Source: Bacillota bacterium (GTDB lineage Bacteria > Bacillota > Clostridia > Oscillospirales > Oscillospiraceae). Taken from it: a stretch of 64,000 nucleotides of DNA. Positions 8,555-17,333 of this stretch are shown here, piece after piece. The notes under the pieces are model-generated. The model saw only the letters and a list, made by a program, of their open reading frames with translations. It was not told the DNA's origin and ran no database searches. The stretch is from assembly GCA_023402075.1 (NCBI GenBank), contig JAEXCS010000015.1:55509-119508 (forward strand), read 5' to 3'. How positions within the stretch are numbered: position 1 is the stretch's first letter; each line of letters begins with the position of its first letter. The translations under genes and the position numbers were made by a program.

Positions 8555-9382
8555 ATGTACAAAACGGTGCAGGGCGTTGGGCTTTACTGCCACAGCGTGG
8601 GCGAGGGGAAGCCGGTGGTGCTGCTTCACGGACTTGGCTGCGACCACAGATTGATGACAGGGTGCATGGAGCCGGTGTTTGCACAGCGGCCTGGCTACCG
8701 GCGCATTTACGTGGACCTGCCCGGCATGGGCCGGTCGGACGCACCCGTGGAGTGGGCCTCCTCAGACGGTATACTGGAGCTTTTGCGGGTTCTGGTGGCC
8801 GAACTGACGGGGGGAGAACGTTTTTTGCTGGCGGGGGAGTCCTATGGCGGATACCTTGCCCGGGGCCTTTTGGCCACGGAGCTGGGCGCGCTGGCAGATG
8901 GTCTGCTGCTGATCTGCCCGGTGACTGTGCCGGAGCCGGAAAAGCGGGAGTTGCCCCCGGTGGGCGTGCGTTGCTATGATGAAGAATTTCTCGGGGAGCT
9001 GGGGCCGAAGGAACGGGCGGCGTTCTGCAATTTGGCGGTGCTGGCAACCCGGTCGGTTTATAAACGGTATGAAGAAGAGATTGCCCCCGGGCTGAAAATT
9101 TCAAACGGGGAATTTGTGGCGGCGCTGCGGCGGAATTATGTATTTTCCTTCGACGTGGATGCCCGGGTTCGGGCGCTGGGCTTTGACCGGCCTGCGCTTC
9201 TGCTGGCAGGACGGCAGGATATCTGTGTAGGCTATAGGGATTTGTGGAAACTGCTGGAAGATATGCCCCGGGCGGCGTTTGCCCTGCTGGATTTGGCGGG
9301 CCACAATTTGCAGATTGAGCGGCCGAAGATTTTTGCCGCGCTGGTGGGGGATTGGCTGGACAGGACGGAGGATTGCCTGTAA
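8555..9382 (+). CDS. Alpha/beta-hydrolase
   Basis: The 275-aa protein has the alpha/beta-hydrolase fold: VVLLHGLGCDH near residue 20 (oxyanion-hole loop), DLPGMGRSD, the nucleophile elbow GESYGG (Ser near residue 95), an acidic region around GRQDICVGY, and LAGHNLQIE with the catalytic His. The substrate cannot be assigned. ATG 8555 and the in-frame GTG 8546 are both possible starts. It closes the co-directional run that begins with the ABC exporter. Confidence 0.88.
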   Translation: MYKTVQGVGLYCHSVGEGKPVVLLHGLGCDHRLMTGCMEPVFAQRPGYRRIYVDLPGMGRSDAPVEWASSDGILELLRVLVAELTGGERFLLAGESYGGYLARGLLATELGALADGLLLICPVTVPEPEKRELPPVGVRCYDEEFLGELGPKERAAFCNLAVLATRSVYKRYEEEIAPGLKISNGEFVAALRRNYVFSFDVDARVRALGFDRPALLLAGRQDICVGYRDLWKLLEDMPRAAFALLDLAGHNLQIERPKIFAALVGDWLDRTEDCL

Positions 9383-9414
9383 GCCGTCCACTGATGTGCA
9401 ATGATAAAAAAGAC

Positions 9415-9441
9415 GGGGGACTGCCGGTTCGGCAGTCCCCC
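9415..9441 (+). terminator. Terminator of the 4.3-9.4 kb gene run
   Basis: An 11-bp stem (GGGGGACTGCC and its complement) with a short loop is followed by CTTTTTAT. From here to 9588 I see no supported gene. Confidence 0.8.
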
Positions 9442-9588
9442 AGCTTTTTATGTATCATTTAAAGGAGATAAGACCTTTGAAGCTGTGGACGGATATGTAA
9501 GACTGCGGCGGAAAAGAATCCGCACCGAAGAGCGCAAAAAGCGCGCACTGCAAAAACGCCGCATGTCATGGGAAAAAGTCTCTGACAA

Positions 9589-10017
9589 TCAGCCCAGAAT
9601 CATTGCCAGCACCAGCCCCAGCAGGCAGCCAAACCCCACCTGAAGCGGGGTGTGTCCCACAAACTCTTTCAGCTTCACTTCGTTTTCAAGATCGCTGCTG
9701 GCAAGCTCCAAAAGCTCGTTAAGGGCTTTCGCGTGCTTGCCTGCCTCCAGCCGCACGCCCATGGCATCGTGCATGACGATGATAGCCAGAATGGCAGAGA
9801 CGGCAAAGGTTGCGGAATCCAGCCCGCACTCCAGTCCGGCGGTGACGGCAAGAGCCGTCACGGTGGCAGAGTGGCCGCTGGGCATCCCTCCGTCTCCAAA
9901 CAGGCGGCGAATGTCCAGTCTTCGGTTTACCAGAGCGTAGATAATTACCTTCAGAACCTGCGCCGTAATCCAGGCAATCACCGCGTTTATTAAAAGATGG
10001 TTGTTCGATAGCGTCAT
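9589..10017 (-). CDS. Divergent PAP2-family membrane protein (DUF212, YuiD-like)
   Basis: The 142-aa membrane protein has FGDGGMPSGHSATVTALA, matching the divergent PAP2 (DUF212) motif, then a MHDAMGVRLEAGKHAKALN block that is characteristic of the family, and a C-terminal glycine-rich helix. Length is normal. Members are presumed acid-phosphatase-like membrane enzymes, but no substrate is established. A TATAAT-like element on the minus strand near 10085 could be its promoter. Confidence 0.85.
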   Translation of the reverse strand: MTLSNNHLLINAVIAWITAQVLKVIIYALVNRRLDIRRLFGDGGMPSGHSATVTALAVTAGLECGLDSATFAVSAILAIIVMHDAMGVRLEAGKHAKALNELLELASSDLENEVKLKEFVGHTPLQVGFGCLLGLVLAMILG

Positions 10018-10472
10018 ATTGTGTCAATGCCTCCTCGTACTGCAGGAATTGGCCGCGGCCCGCGCCGCCAGACTTCGACATTATAGCACATACTAACCGA
10101 ATGAGCCAGCATATTTGTGTAAAATCGAGCGGATTTTTAATCGTGGCAAAGGGCTGCGCTTTTAAGACAGAACCATTTTATGCGGCGAAAATTCTGTCCA
10201 TGATGCAATGCAGGAGTGCCGTGGGTAGGCTGGTGAAAAAAGGCCACAGGAAGTCTCCGGTAAGCGCATACAGGCTTCCGTAAGTTCTGCAAATGCCCGT
10301 AAGTCCGATAAGCTTCTGTTCCGCCATAGTAAAGGCATAATGGTTGCTTTGCCAGTATGACAAAACCCGGCGCGGCTCATGAGCCACGCCGGGTTTATCA
10401 AAACCAAGAAAAATTGTGCCGGGATAAAAGGATATTCCTCCCGGCGTCCCGAAATGGGGAAAGAAAGCTTCT
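10018..10472. other. Intergenic region without a supported gene
   Basis: Open frames here on either strand resemble no family I recognise and lack convincing ribosome sites. The recognisable elements are the probable minus-strand promoter near 10085 and the terminator at 10363-10396. Confidence 0.5.
10363..10396 (-). terminator. Terminator of the symporter gene
   Basis: A nearly perfect 16-bp stem (AAACCCGGCG arm, one mismatch, GGCTC) lies downstream of the symporter stop codon on the minus strand. Confidence 0.75.
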
Positions 10473-11762
10473 TCAGTCGGCCTTTTTGGAGGCAATCGCC
10501 TTTTGCAGCCAATCCTTGCCATCCACAAAGCGGGCCACCACGTAGCTGATGACATAGTCGCCTGCGGAGTTGATCATGGTGGCGGGGGGGTCTACCAGGT
10601 TGCCGATGGTGATGGCGATGGGATAGGCCAGCTCCAACTGGGTGGGGAAGAACACGGAGCACATGATGAACTCGCCGATGTAGCCGCCGCCGGGAATTCC
10701 GCTCATGCCCACGGAGGAGAACACGGCCACCAGAATGATTTTCAGGAAAGTGCCGACTCCATCAAAGGGAACGCCGAATACGCCGAACAAGAACGCAATT
10801 TTCAGCACGCAGGAGAAGCAGGAGCCATCCATGTGCATGGTGGCGCCCAAAGGCACCACGATTTCGCTCACGTCCTTGGGAATGCCGGTTTCCTCGGCCA
10901 CTTCCATGTTGGTGGGAATGGTGGCCACGGAGGAGCAGGTGCCAAGGCTGGTGACAGCGGGGCGAAGAATGTGCCGCATCATCACCTTCACAGCGCCCTT
11001 GCCGCCGCCGAAGCGGGCAAACAGGGGGAAGGCAGTGAACACATAGATAAAGCAAAGGGGATAGTACACCAGCAGCGCCCGGCCATAGTCCTGCGCGATG
11101 CCGGAGCCGTAGGTTGCCACCAGATCGGCAAAGAAGCCGAAAAACGCGATGGGCGCATAGTAGGTGATGATCTTGACCACCTTCATCATGCAGTTGGAAA
11201 GATCCTCCAAAAACTTGCCCACAAGGCAGTCCGGCCCGCCGTTCATATTCACGCCGAAGCCGAAGATGATGGAGAACACAATCAGGGGCAGCATGGCCCG
11301 GCGGCTCAGCAGGGCCACAAAGTCCTCTGCCGTGAGGAAACTGACAATCAGATCTGCGATGGTCTTCTGTTCATCCACCGTTCCGGCGGGAATGTCCTGC
11401 CAGGGAACCAGCACAGGGGGAATCAGCTTCATCAGCACAATCATGATGACGGCCGCAATGGCCCCGGTCACCACAAAGGTGGCGATGGTGGTGCCCATGA
11501 TTTTTCCGGCCCGCTTGGCGCTTTTCATATTGGCCACAGCGCCGGAGATGGACGCGAACACCAGAGGAACCACGATGCAGAACATCAGGTTAATGAAGAT
11601 CTGGCCCAAAGGCTTCAGGATGGAAGCACCGGCTCCGATTACATTGCCGTCCGCATCCTTCACATTGGGGAACAGGGCGCCTACAACGCAGCCCAGCACA
11701 ATGCCGCATACCATGCAGATCAAAAGGCCATAGCTGCTCCACAGGGAGCTTTTCTTGCTCAT
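10473..11762 (-). CDS. Sodium:dicarboxylate/glutamate symporter family transporter
   Basis: The 429-aa polytopic protein belongs to the SDF (DctA/GltP/SstT) family. It has many membrane helices, a serine/threonine re-entrant motif (GTCSSVATIPTN) and a PLGATMHMDGS motif corresponding to the conserved substrate/cation-binding NMDGT. Such carriers import C4-dicarboxylates, glutamate/aspartate or serine/threonine with Na+ or H+; the exact substrate is open. ATG 11762 is chosen because it has a GAGAGGA site and gives the usual short N terminus; the longer frame would run into dapF. It lies 53 bp downstream of dapF on the same strand. Confidence 0.9.
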   Translation of the reverse strand: MSKKSSLWSSYGLLICMVCGIVLGCVVGALFPNVKDADGNVIGAGASILKPLGQIFINLMFCIVVPLVFASISGAVANMKSAKRAGKIMGTTIATFVVTGAIAAVIMIVLMKLIPPVLVPWQDIPAGTVDEQKTIADLIVSFLTAEDFVALLSRRAMLPLIVFSIIFGFGVNMNGGPDCLVGKFLEDLSNCMMKVVKIITYYAPIAFFGFFADLVATYGSGIAQDYGRALLVYYPLCFIYVFTAFPLFARFGGGKGAVKVMMRHILRPAVTSLGTCSSVATIPTNMEVAEETGIPKDVSEIVVPLGATMHMDGSCFSCVLKIAFLFGVFGVPFDGVGTFLKIILVAVFSSVGMSGIPGGGYIGEFIMCSVFFPTQLELAYPIAITIGNLVDPPATMINSAGDYVISYVVARFVDGKDWLQKAIASKKAD

Positions 11763-11815
11763 AAATTCAATCCTCTCTTTCACACACAATGAAAAAAACT
11801 TTAAACAGGTTGCGC

Positions 11816-12661
11816 TTATTTTGCGGGGCGAAGCTCCTCGTCGGTGATTTCGCCCTTGCAAACAATGTTGGTGGGACCCGTCAGATACAGCGACCGGATG
11901 CCGGAGCCCTCCCGCTCCACATCCACGATCAGCTGCCCGCCGGTCATATCCACCCGGACACCGGAGCCGGAAACCTTGCCCTGCAAGGTCAAAACCGCGG
12001 CCACGGAGCCTGTGCCTGTGCCGCAGGCGTATGTAAAGTCCTCCACGCCCCGCTCAAAGGTCCGCTCGTAAACCGCGTCCTCGCCGATCAGCTCGTAGAA
12101 ATTCACGTTGGCACCCTTAGGGAAGGAGGGGTGATGCCGCATGGCGCGGCCCAGCTGGCGCAGCTCGTTTGCATCCGCGTCCCGCAGGCCACGGTAGGGA
12201 ACCACGGCATGAGGAAGGCCCGGATTGCCCAGCTCCACATAGGCGCAGGAATAGCGCACACCGTCCACCTCAATGGGATGCTCCAATTGAATGGTGGAGG
12301 GGTCGTTCAGTCGGATGCGGTAGAGCCGTTTGTCGATGCGCCTGCCGGTGACGATGCCCGCCATGGTTTCCACCGTTTGGGTTTCTCCGGCAAGGCCGGT
12401 TTCATACCCATACCGGCAGATGCACCGGGCGCCGTTTCCGCACATTTCGCCCACCGACCCGTCGGCGTTGTAAAACAGCATTTTGTAATCCCCGCCCTGG
12501 GTGGGCGCGTCCACCACCATCAGGCCGTCCGCCCCAATGGACAGATGCCGCTCGCACAGCGTCCGCGCAAGCTCCGAAAACGCCTCGGGCGGTATGTGTT
12601 CCTCCAGATTGTTCAGGAGAATAAAGTCGTTGCCCGCGCCGTTCATTTTCCAAAACTGCAT
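11816..12661 (-). CDS. dapF: Diaminopimelate epimerase
   Basis: The 281-aa enzyme starts MQFWKMNGAGNDF, the DapF hallmark. It carries both catalytic cysteines: one in GEMCGNGARC (about residue 75) and one in YACGTGTGS (about residue 225). It converts LL- to meso-diaminopimelate for lysine and peptidoglycan synthesis in the cytoplasm. A GGAAGGGG site precedes the ATG, and a TATAAT on the minus strand (12699-12694) is a likely -10. The symporter follows it and may be co-transcribed. Confidence 0.95.
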   Translation of the reverse strand: MQFWKMNGAGNDFILLNNLEEHIPPEAFSELARTLCERHLSIGADGLMVVDAPTQGGDYKMLFYNADGSVGEMCGNGARCICRYGYETGLAGETQTVETMAGIVTGRRIDKRLYRIRLNDPSTIQLEHPIEVDGVRYSCAYVELGNPGLPHAVVPYRGLRDADANELRQLGRAMRHHPSFPKGANVNFYELIGEDAVYERTFERGVEDFTYACGTGTGSVAAVLTLQGKVSGSGVRVDMTGGQLIVDVEREGSGIRSLYLTGPTNIVCKGEITDEELRPAK

Positions 12662-12850
12662 CGGGTGTGCCCCCTTCCGAATTTACTTGCTTTATTATAT
12701 CAGCAGATTCCCCGCAATTACACTGGAGAATGTGCTAAAATCCATGCAAAAAGTGCGGCCTTCTTTGCACAATTAAAAAGGCTGCGAAAAAGAGGATTCG
12801 CTCTGACGAAATAATCTCAGTTTCGCCCCGCCTTGCAAAGCAGAAAAGAA

Positions 12851-12896
12851 GCGCGGGCCGGAGAACGGCTCAAAGGAGCGTTTCTCAGGCCCGCGC
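12851..12896 (-). terminator. Terminator of the glycosyltransferase gene
   Basis: A long imperfect stem (GCGCGGGCC outer arm, GAGAA/TTCTC inner arm) is followed on the minus strand by a T-rich stretch. Confidence 0.7.
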
Positions 12897-12940
12897 GGCT
12901 GCATCAATGTTTGGTAAGATAAACTTGGAAACGGCCCCGA

Positions 12941-14113
12941 TCATGCGGTGGTTTCCCACAGTGCTTCCCCTCTGGCGGCGGCTGCATAAACTTCCGCTGC
13001 ACGGCGGGCAAAGCGCTCTGCCGAAAAGGTTTTCCGGATGTGCTCCGCAGCGGCGGCCTGCATGGAGGTGCGAAGCTCTTCGCCCGCCAGAAATTCCCGA
13101 AGGCGGGCAAGAAAGTCCTCGCTGTTTTCAAACTGCCAGCCGTTCACGCCCTCCTCAATCACGCCGTCCAGACACGCATCCTTCCGGCACAGAGCGGGAA
13201 GGCCGGAGGCCAGTGCCTCGATATACGTAAGCCCCTGCGTCTCGCTGGTGGAAGCGCTGACAAACAAATCCCCCAGCCGGTAATAATCTGCCACACGGTC
13301 GGGCTTCACCATCCCTGTGAATATCACCCGATCCCCAAGGCTCAGTTCCCGGACGGTGTCCTCCAGCGTCTGGCGATAGGGGCCGTCTCCTACCACAAGA
13401 AGGGTAACGTCCTTCCGCTCCAGTCTTGCAAGACTGCCAAGCAGCTCTTCCACGTTTTTTTCCTTGGCAAGGCGGCCTACATAGGTCAGCACAAAATTGC
13501 CGGAGGGAATCCCAAGCTCTTCTTTCATGCGGGAAAGAAGCTCCTGATCGGCGGGCGCGGAAAACCGACGCAGATCAATACCGGAGGGAATCACATATAC
13601 CGGCTTACGGACGCCGTAGCTTTTCAAAAGGCCGCGCACCTTCTCCGTAGGGACGATGACGCAGGCGGTCTGCGTGACTACGTGCCGGGAGAAAAAGGCA
13701 ACCATGCGCCTGCCCCATGCGCGGCTGGGAGAAAAGTAGTGGGTATAATCCTCATACACCGTATGATAGGTATGGACGATGGGCGCGCCGGTGCGGTCGC
13801 TGATTTTTCGGGCCAGCAGAAAGGTGGAAAATTCACACTGGGTGTGAATGACGTCGGGCCGCCAGCGAATGAGAGATTGAACTTGCCGGGTGGCAAGTGC
13901 CGTGCGCAGCCGTGCGCCGGGATAGATGACCCCGGCGCTCATAGCGCCCACATAGGTCACGCCGTCCCGCACCAGCGTGTGCCGGGATTCGGATAAGGTC
14001 AGCACCCGAACCTCGTGCCCTTGGGCCACCAGCTCGCGCTGAAGATTCAATACCGAGGTCACCACACCGTTGACGGTGGGGGCGTACCAATCGGAGGTAA
14101 TCAGGACTTTCAT
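12941..14113 (-). CDS. Glycosyltransferase family 4 (GT-B)
   Basis: The 390-aa protein starts MKVLITSDWYAPTVNGVVTS, with the N-terminal glycine loop typical of GT4 enzymes. It has a YVGRLAKEKNVEELL segment at the start of the nucleotide-sugar domain and the retaining E-x7-E motif in SETQGLTYIEALASG. It resembles 1,2-diacylglycerol 3-glucosyltransferases and related GT4 enzymes that build glycolipids, but the acceptor is uncertain. I prefer ATG 14113 over upstream starts because the conserved N terminus begins there. It has its own promoter and a structured leader. Confidence 0.87.
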   Translation of the reverse strand: MKVLITSDWYAPTVNGVVTSVLNLQRELVAQGHEVRVLTLSESRHTLVRDGVTYVGAMSAGVIYPGARLRTALATRQVQSLIRWRPDVIHTQCEFSTFLLARKISDRTGAPIVHTYHTVYEDYTHYFSPSRAWGRRMVAFFSRHVVTQTACVIVPTEKVRGLLKSYGVRKPVYVIPSGIDLRRFSAPADQELLSRMKEELGIPSGNFVLTYVGRLAKEKNVEELLGSLARLERKDVTLLVVGDGPYRQTLEDTVRELSLGDRVIFTGMVKPDRVADYYRLGDLFVSASTSETQGLTYIEALASGLPALCRKDACLDGVIEEGVNGWQFENSEDFLARLREFLAGEELRTSMQAAAAEHIRKTFSAERFARRAAEVYAAAARGEALWETTA

Positions 14114-14175
14114 AAGGGAAACCATCCTTTCCAATGCGGAAGAGCGTATTTGGCACGCGGGCCCGCTCTACGTGG

Positions 14176-14235
14176 CCCGTGGGAACATTCGCCATACATA
14201 CGGCTGCGCAGCTTTTCCGCAGCGCGGCCCACGGG
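14176..14235 (-). promoter_or_regulatory. Hairpin in the 5' leader of the glycosyltransferase mRNA
   Basis: CCCGTGGG (14176-14183) pairs with CCCACGGG (14228-14235) and encloses a further GCTGCGCAGC palindrome. It lies in the roughly 150-nt leader between promoter and start codon. No known riboswitch family was recognised. Confidence 0.5.
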
Positions 14236-14266
14236 TATTTACTGTGTTACCCGTACTAGTACAGTT

Positions 14267-14295
14267 AGTGTAGGACAAACGATCAAAAATGTCAA
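14267..14295 (-). promoter_or_regulatory. Predicted sigma-A promoter of the glycosyltransferase gene
   Basis: On the minus strand TTGACA (14295-14290) and TACACT (14272-14267) are spaced by 17 bp. A short inverted repeat (ACTGT...ACAGT, about 14251-14265) just downstream could bind a regulator. From here to 14579 the sequence is AT-rich with no supported gene. Confidence 0.7.
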
Positions 14296-14579
14296 GAGTA
14301 GACGAGAAAATTGTATCATATATTTAATACAGAAGTACAATAGCACAATTCTGCGAAAAGTCAAGTGTCAATTGCAAAAACCCGGCTGAACGATGTAAAC
14401 CGTGCTGCGTTCGACAAAAATCGGGCCGGGGATTGCCTTTTTTCCTTCAAAAAGCTATAATGCTGAAAACAAGCCCTTTTAGTATCGACAAATTTGCGGA
14501 AATTTTGCACATTGGTCGGTAAACTTATAAAAAAGAAGAAACCTGCCGCAGCGGCGCGGGTTAGAGACGGAGAGCGTAT

Positions 14580-15272
14580 ATGGGAATACACAGCGCATTG
14601 GAGGACCGGTTTGCGCATCTGGTTCTGTTTGACACGGAGACAACGGGCATCGACCCTGCGGAAGAGCAGATCATCGAAATAGGAGCGGTCAGCGTGACGG
14701 ACGGGGTGGAGGACGGCAGTTTCAATGCACTGGTGCGCCTTTCGGGGGGAAAGACCCTGCCGCCCTTTATTACATCGCTCACCGGTATCACGGCGGAGCA
14801 GCTTGAACGGGACGGCGTGGAAAAGGCGGCAGCGGCGGAGGAATTCAGCAGGCTTCTCACCCGGGAGAATACGCTGCTGGTGGCCTACAACGCGCAGTTT
14901 GACCTGAATTTCATCTATTATTTTCTTCGGGAGCAGGGCCGCGCGGCCTGCTTGAAGGATCTTAAATTTCTGGACGCGCTCACGGTTTATAAGGACCGGC
15001 GGGATTATCCCCATAAGCTGAAAGACGCCATCGCCGCCTATGGGCTGGAGGACGTAGTGCAAAACAGCCACCGGGCTGTGGACGACGCGCGGGCGGCCGC
15101 CGCCCTGCTGTGGGCCATGGCCGAGGAGCGGGACGACCTTCTGGAATATGAAAACCTGTTCGGTTATCATCCGAAATACGGGGTGTCGGGTAAGCGGATT
15201 TCTTCTGTTACGTATCTGCCCCAAAGCTTTCAGCGGGGCCAACCCCTCTATGAGCGGGCGCGCCGGGGATAA
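14580..15272 (+). CDS. DEDDh 3'-5' exonuclease (DnaQ/PolC epsilon-like)
   Basis: The 230-aa protein has a complete DEDDh set: VLFDTETTG (ExoI, residues 14-22), VAYNAQFDLNF (ExoII, about 100) and HRAVDDARA (ExoIII, about 163). That predicts a metal-dependent 3'-5' exonuclease on DNA or RNA. It stands alone rather than being fused to PolC, so proofreading, repair or RNA trimming are all possible. The ATG is spaced 7-8 bp from GGAGAG. Confidence 0.88.
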   Translation: MGIHSALEDRFAHLVLFDTETTGIDPAEEQIIEIGAVSVTDGVEDGSFNALVRLSGGKTLPPFITSLTGITAEQLERDGVEKAAAAEEFSRLLTRENTLLVAYNAQFDLNFIYYFLREQGRAACLKDLKFLDALTVYKDRRDYPHKLKDAIAAYGLEDVVQNSHRAVDDARAAAALLWAMAEERDDLLEYENLFGYHPKYGVSGKRISSVTYLPQSFQRGQPLYERARRG

Positions 15273-15319
15273 GAAAACATACGGCGAAGGGCGGGAGGCT
15301 ATGCCTTCTGCCCTTTGCA

Positions 15320-15835
15320 CTATTTCAGCAGCTTTTTCCGCGCCCGGTAATCCGGAAGATATTGCTCCACCAGCGCGTAAAACTGAGGGCCGTGATTCTT
15401 GTGGCGGATGTGGGCCAGCTCGTGAACCACCACCGCATCAATGGCGGCATCGGGCGAGCGCATCAGATAGCAGGAAAAGCACAGGCTGTTTTTCGCGCTG
15501 CAGCTGCCATACCGCTTTTGCGCCGAGGTAATTTTGATTCCCGTGGGAGAAAGCCCCATGGCGGCGGCATACCGGGAAACCTTTTCCGGCAGGATGGCGC
15601 GGGCCAGCGCTTTCAGCGCCGCAATCTCCTCCTCGGTGGGGGGCGGGCCGGCCTCCGCCGCCCGTTGGCGCACCTTGTCCATGCTGCGGGCAATCCAGTC
15701 CTGATTCCGGACGATAAAGGCCCGGACGGTTTCCTCAGAGCACCGCACGGGCGCCCGCACCAGCAGCTTGCAGTCCTTTGTAATTTCCAGCGCCAGCGTC
15801 CGCCGGCGGGAGCGAATCAGCGTATAACCTTCCAT
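15320..15835 (-). CDS. YgjP-like (DUF45/WLM) metallopeptidase domain protein
   Basis: The 171-aa protein has the zincin motif in VVVHELAHIRHKNHGPQFY (His, Glu, His, with the third zinc ligand in the HG segment) and a KRYGSCSAKNSLCFSCYLM strand block typical of YgjP/DUF45 proteins. Length is a little shorter than usual (about 230), missing some N-terminal beta structure. The start is placed at ATG 15835 because the upstream frame contains no family-like sequence; its ribosome site is weak. The physiological substrate is unknown. Confidence 0.8.
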   Translation of the reverse strand: MEGYTLIRSRRRTLALEITKDCKLLVRAPVRCSEETVRAFIVRNQDWIARSMDKVRQRAAEAGPPPTEEEIAALKALARAILPEKVSRYAAAMGLSPTGIKITSAQKRYGSCSAKNSLCFSCYLMRSPDAAIDAVVVHELAHIRHKNHGPQFYALVEQYLPDYRARKKLLK

Positions 15836-15962
15836 ACCGCTAAGATACCACAGCATATAAAAAAGCGCAAGAGCAGACCGCAATCGGCCCAAAAAAGGAA
15901 AATGCCCCACCGTTTGCAAACGGAGCTTAAAGAGAGCCCTCAAAAAACCGGCAAAATCCATA

Positions 15963-15991
15963 TTGTCAGAACCACGGGAAGCGGGTATACT
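15963..15991 (+). promoter_or_regulatory. Predicted sigma-A promoter of the aminotransferase operon
   Basis: TTGTCA and TATACT are spaced by 17 bp. A small hairpin (about 16018-16040, CCGG-CAGAG arms) sits just before the ribosome site. Confidence 0.65.
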
Positions 15992-16055
15992 GGACGTTGA
16001 CAAAACCTTATAAAGAAACCGGACAGAGCTCTCTGCCCGGGAAAGGATGGCGTAT

Positions 16056-17333
16056 ATGACTGCGTATGCCGACAGAAACAGACAGGAGCTTTTAACGGAG
16101 CAGGAGCTGGTTTGTGAGAAATTTGAAAAGCTCCGGGACCGTAAGATGAATTTGAACATGGCCCGGGGCAAGCCGGGAAAAGTTCAATTGGATTTGGTCA
16201 GCGGGGACCTTCTGGGCGTTTTCAAAGAGCCGGAGGACTACGTGTCCGACGGAATCGACTGCCGGAACTACGGAGAGACGGCAGGCCTGCCCGCTGCCCG
16301 CCGCCTGTTCGCGGACATCTTGGGCTGCCGGGCGGAGCAGGTATTTGCGGGGGGCAGCTCCAGTCTCCAGCTGATGTATGACACGGTTTCCAAGGCTTAC
16401 ACCCACGGACTTTTGCACAGCCCGCGTCCCTGGTGCAGGGAGGAGACTGTAAAGTGGCTCTGCCCCGTTCCCGGCTATGACCGGCATTTTAGAATTACCG
16501 AATCCTTTGGGTTCGAGCTGATCAGCATTCCCATGACGGACAGCGGCCCGGATATGGACGCGGTGGAGGCCGCCGTGCGGGACCCGCAGGTGAAGGGGAT
16601 GTGGAACGTGCCCAAATACTCCAATCCGGACGGCATCGTCTATTCGGAGGAAACCGTCAAGCGCATCGCCGCGCTGAAGCCCGCCGCACCGGACTTTTTG
16701 CTGATGTGGGACAATGCCTATTGCGTCCACGAGCTGGAAGGGGACTTTGCTCCGTTTTCGGATATACTGTCCCTGTGCGCCGAAGTGGGAAACCCGGACA
16801 TGGTGTTTGAGTTTGCGTCCACCTCCAAAATCACGCTGCCCGGCGCGGGCGTGGCCTGCTTTGCCTGCTCGGAAGCAAATATGGCGTACATGGTGAAGCT
16901 GATTGACGTGCAGGCCATCAGCTTTGACAAGGTGAACCAGCAGCGTCATGTGCTGTATTTAAAGGATAAGGAAAACACGCTGGCGCTGATGCGCCGCCAT
17001 GCGGCCGTTCTCGGCCCCAAGTTCCGTTGCGTCACCGACGCGCTGGAGCGGGAAATTGCCCCTCTGGGCATCGCTTCATGGCGCAGCCCTAAGGGCGGGT
17101 ACTTTGTCTCTCTCAGCGCCATGCCCGGAACGGCACGGCGGACGCTGGACCTGTGTAAAGCTGCAGGCGTTGCCATGACCGGCGCGGGCGCTGCTTTTCC
17201 TTATGGAGAGGACCCGGAGGACACCAATATCCGTATCGCCCCGTCCCTTCCCCCGCTGGGAGAGCTGGAAGCCGCCATGGAGGTGCTGTGCACCTGCCTG
17301 AAACTTGCCGCATTGGAGAAGATTTTGAAATGA
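16056..17333 (+). CDS. PLP-dependent aminotransferase (Asp_aminotransf/AspT type)
   Basis: The 425-aa protein starts close to LNMARGKPGKVQLDL, the landmark of the AspT/MocR-like aminotransferase group (PF12897). It has GGSSSLQLMYD (cofactor phosphate region), WNVPKYSNPDG and WDNAYCVHEL (Asp contacting the PLP ring). FASTSKITLPGAGVA carries the Schiff-base Lys near residue 260, and the C-terminal Arg region (NIRIAPSLPPL) binds the substrate carboxylate. Aspartate is the best guess for the amino donor. ATG 16056 is chosen over 16047 because GAAAGGA overlaps the latter. It overlaps the next gene by 4 bp (ATGA). Confidence 0.88.
   Translation: MTAYADRNRQELLTEQELVCEKFEKLRDRKMNLNMARGKPGKVQLDLVSGDLLGVFKEPEDYVSDGIDCRNYGETAGLPAARRLFADILGCRAEQVFAGGSSSLQLMYDTVSKAYTHGLLHSPRPWCREETVKWLCPVPGYDRHFRITESFGFELISIPMTDSGPDMDAVEAAVRDPQVKGMWNVPKYSNPDGIVYSEETVKRIAALKPAAPDFLLMWDNAYCVHELEGDFAPFSDILSLCAEVGNPDMVFEFASTSKITLPGAGVACFACSEANMAYMVKLIDVQAISFDKVNQQRHVLYLKDKENTLALMRRHAAVLGPKFRCVTDALEREIAPLGIASWRSPKGGYFVSLSAMPGTARRTLDLCKAAGVAMTGAGAAFPYGEDPEDTNIRIAPSLPPLGELEAAMEVLCTCLKLAALEKILK

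Noticed and set aside
9443..9588. Short plus-strand frame with basic residues after the hydrolase terminator.
   Set aside because: It runs through the terminator and into the DUF212 gene on the other strand, and resembles no family.
10101..10283. Small plus-strand frame in the intergenic region.
   Set aside because: No ribosome site, family resemblance or operon context.
10503..11792. Long plus-strand frame opposite the symporter, rich in His, Gly and Asp.
   Set aside because: A shadow of the membrane protein gene; the composition is what antisense of hydrophobic codons gives.
14361..15320. Long minus-strand frame opposite the DEDDh exonuclease gene.
   Set aside because: It is the antisense shadow of a gene whose catalytic motifs are clear; frames of this sort are common in GC-rich DNA.
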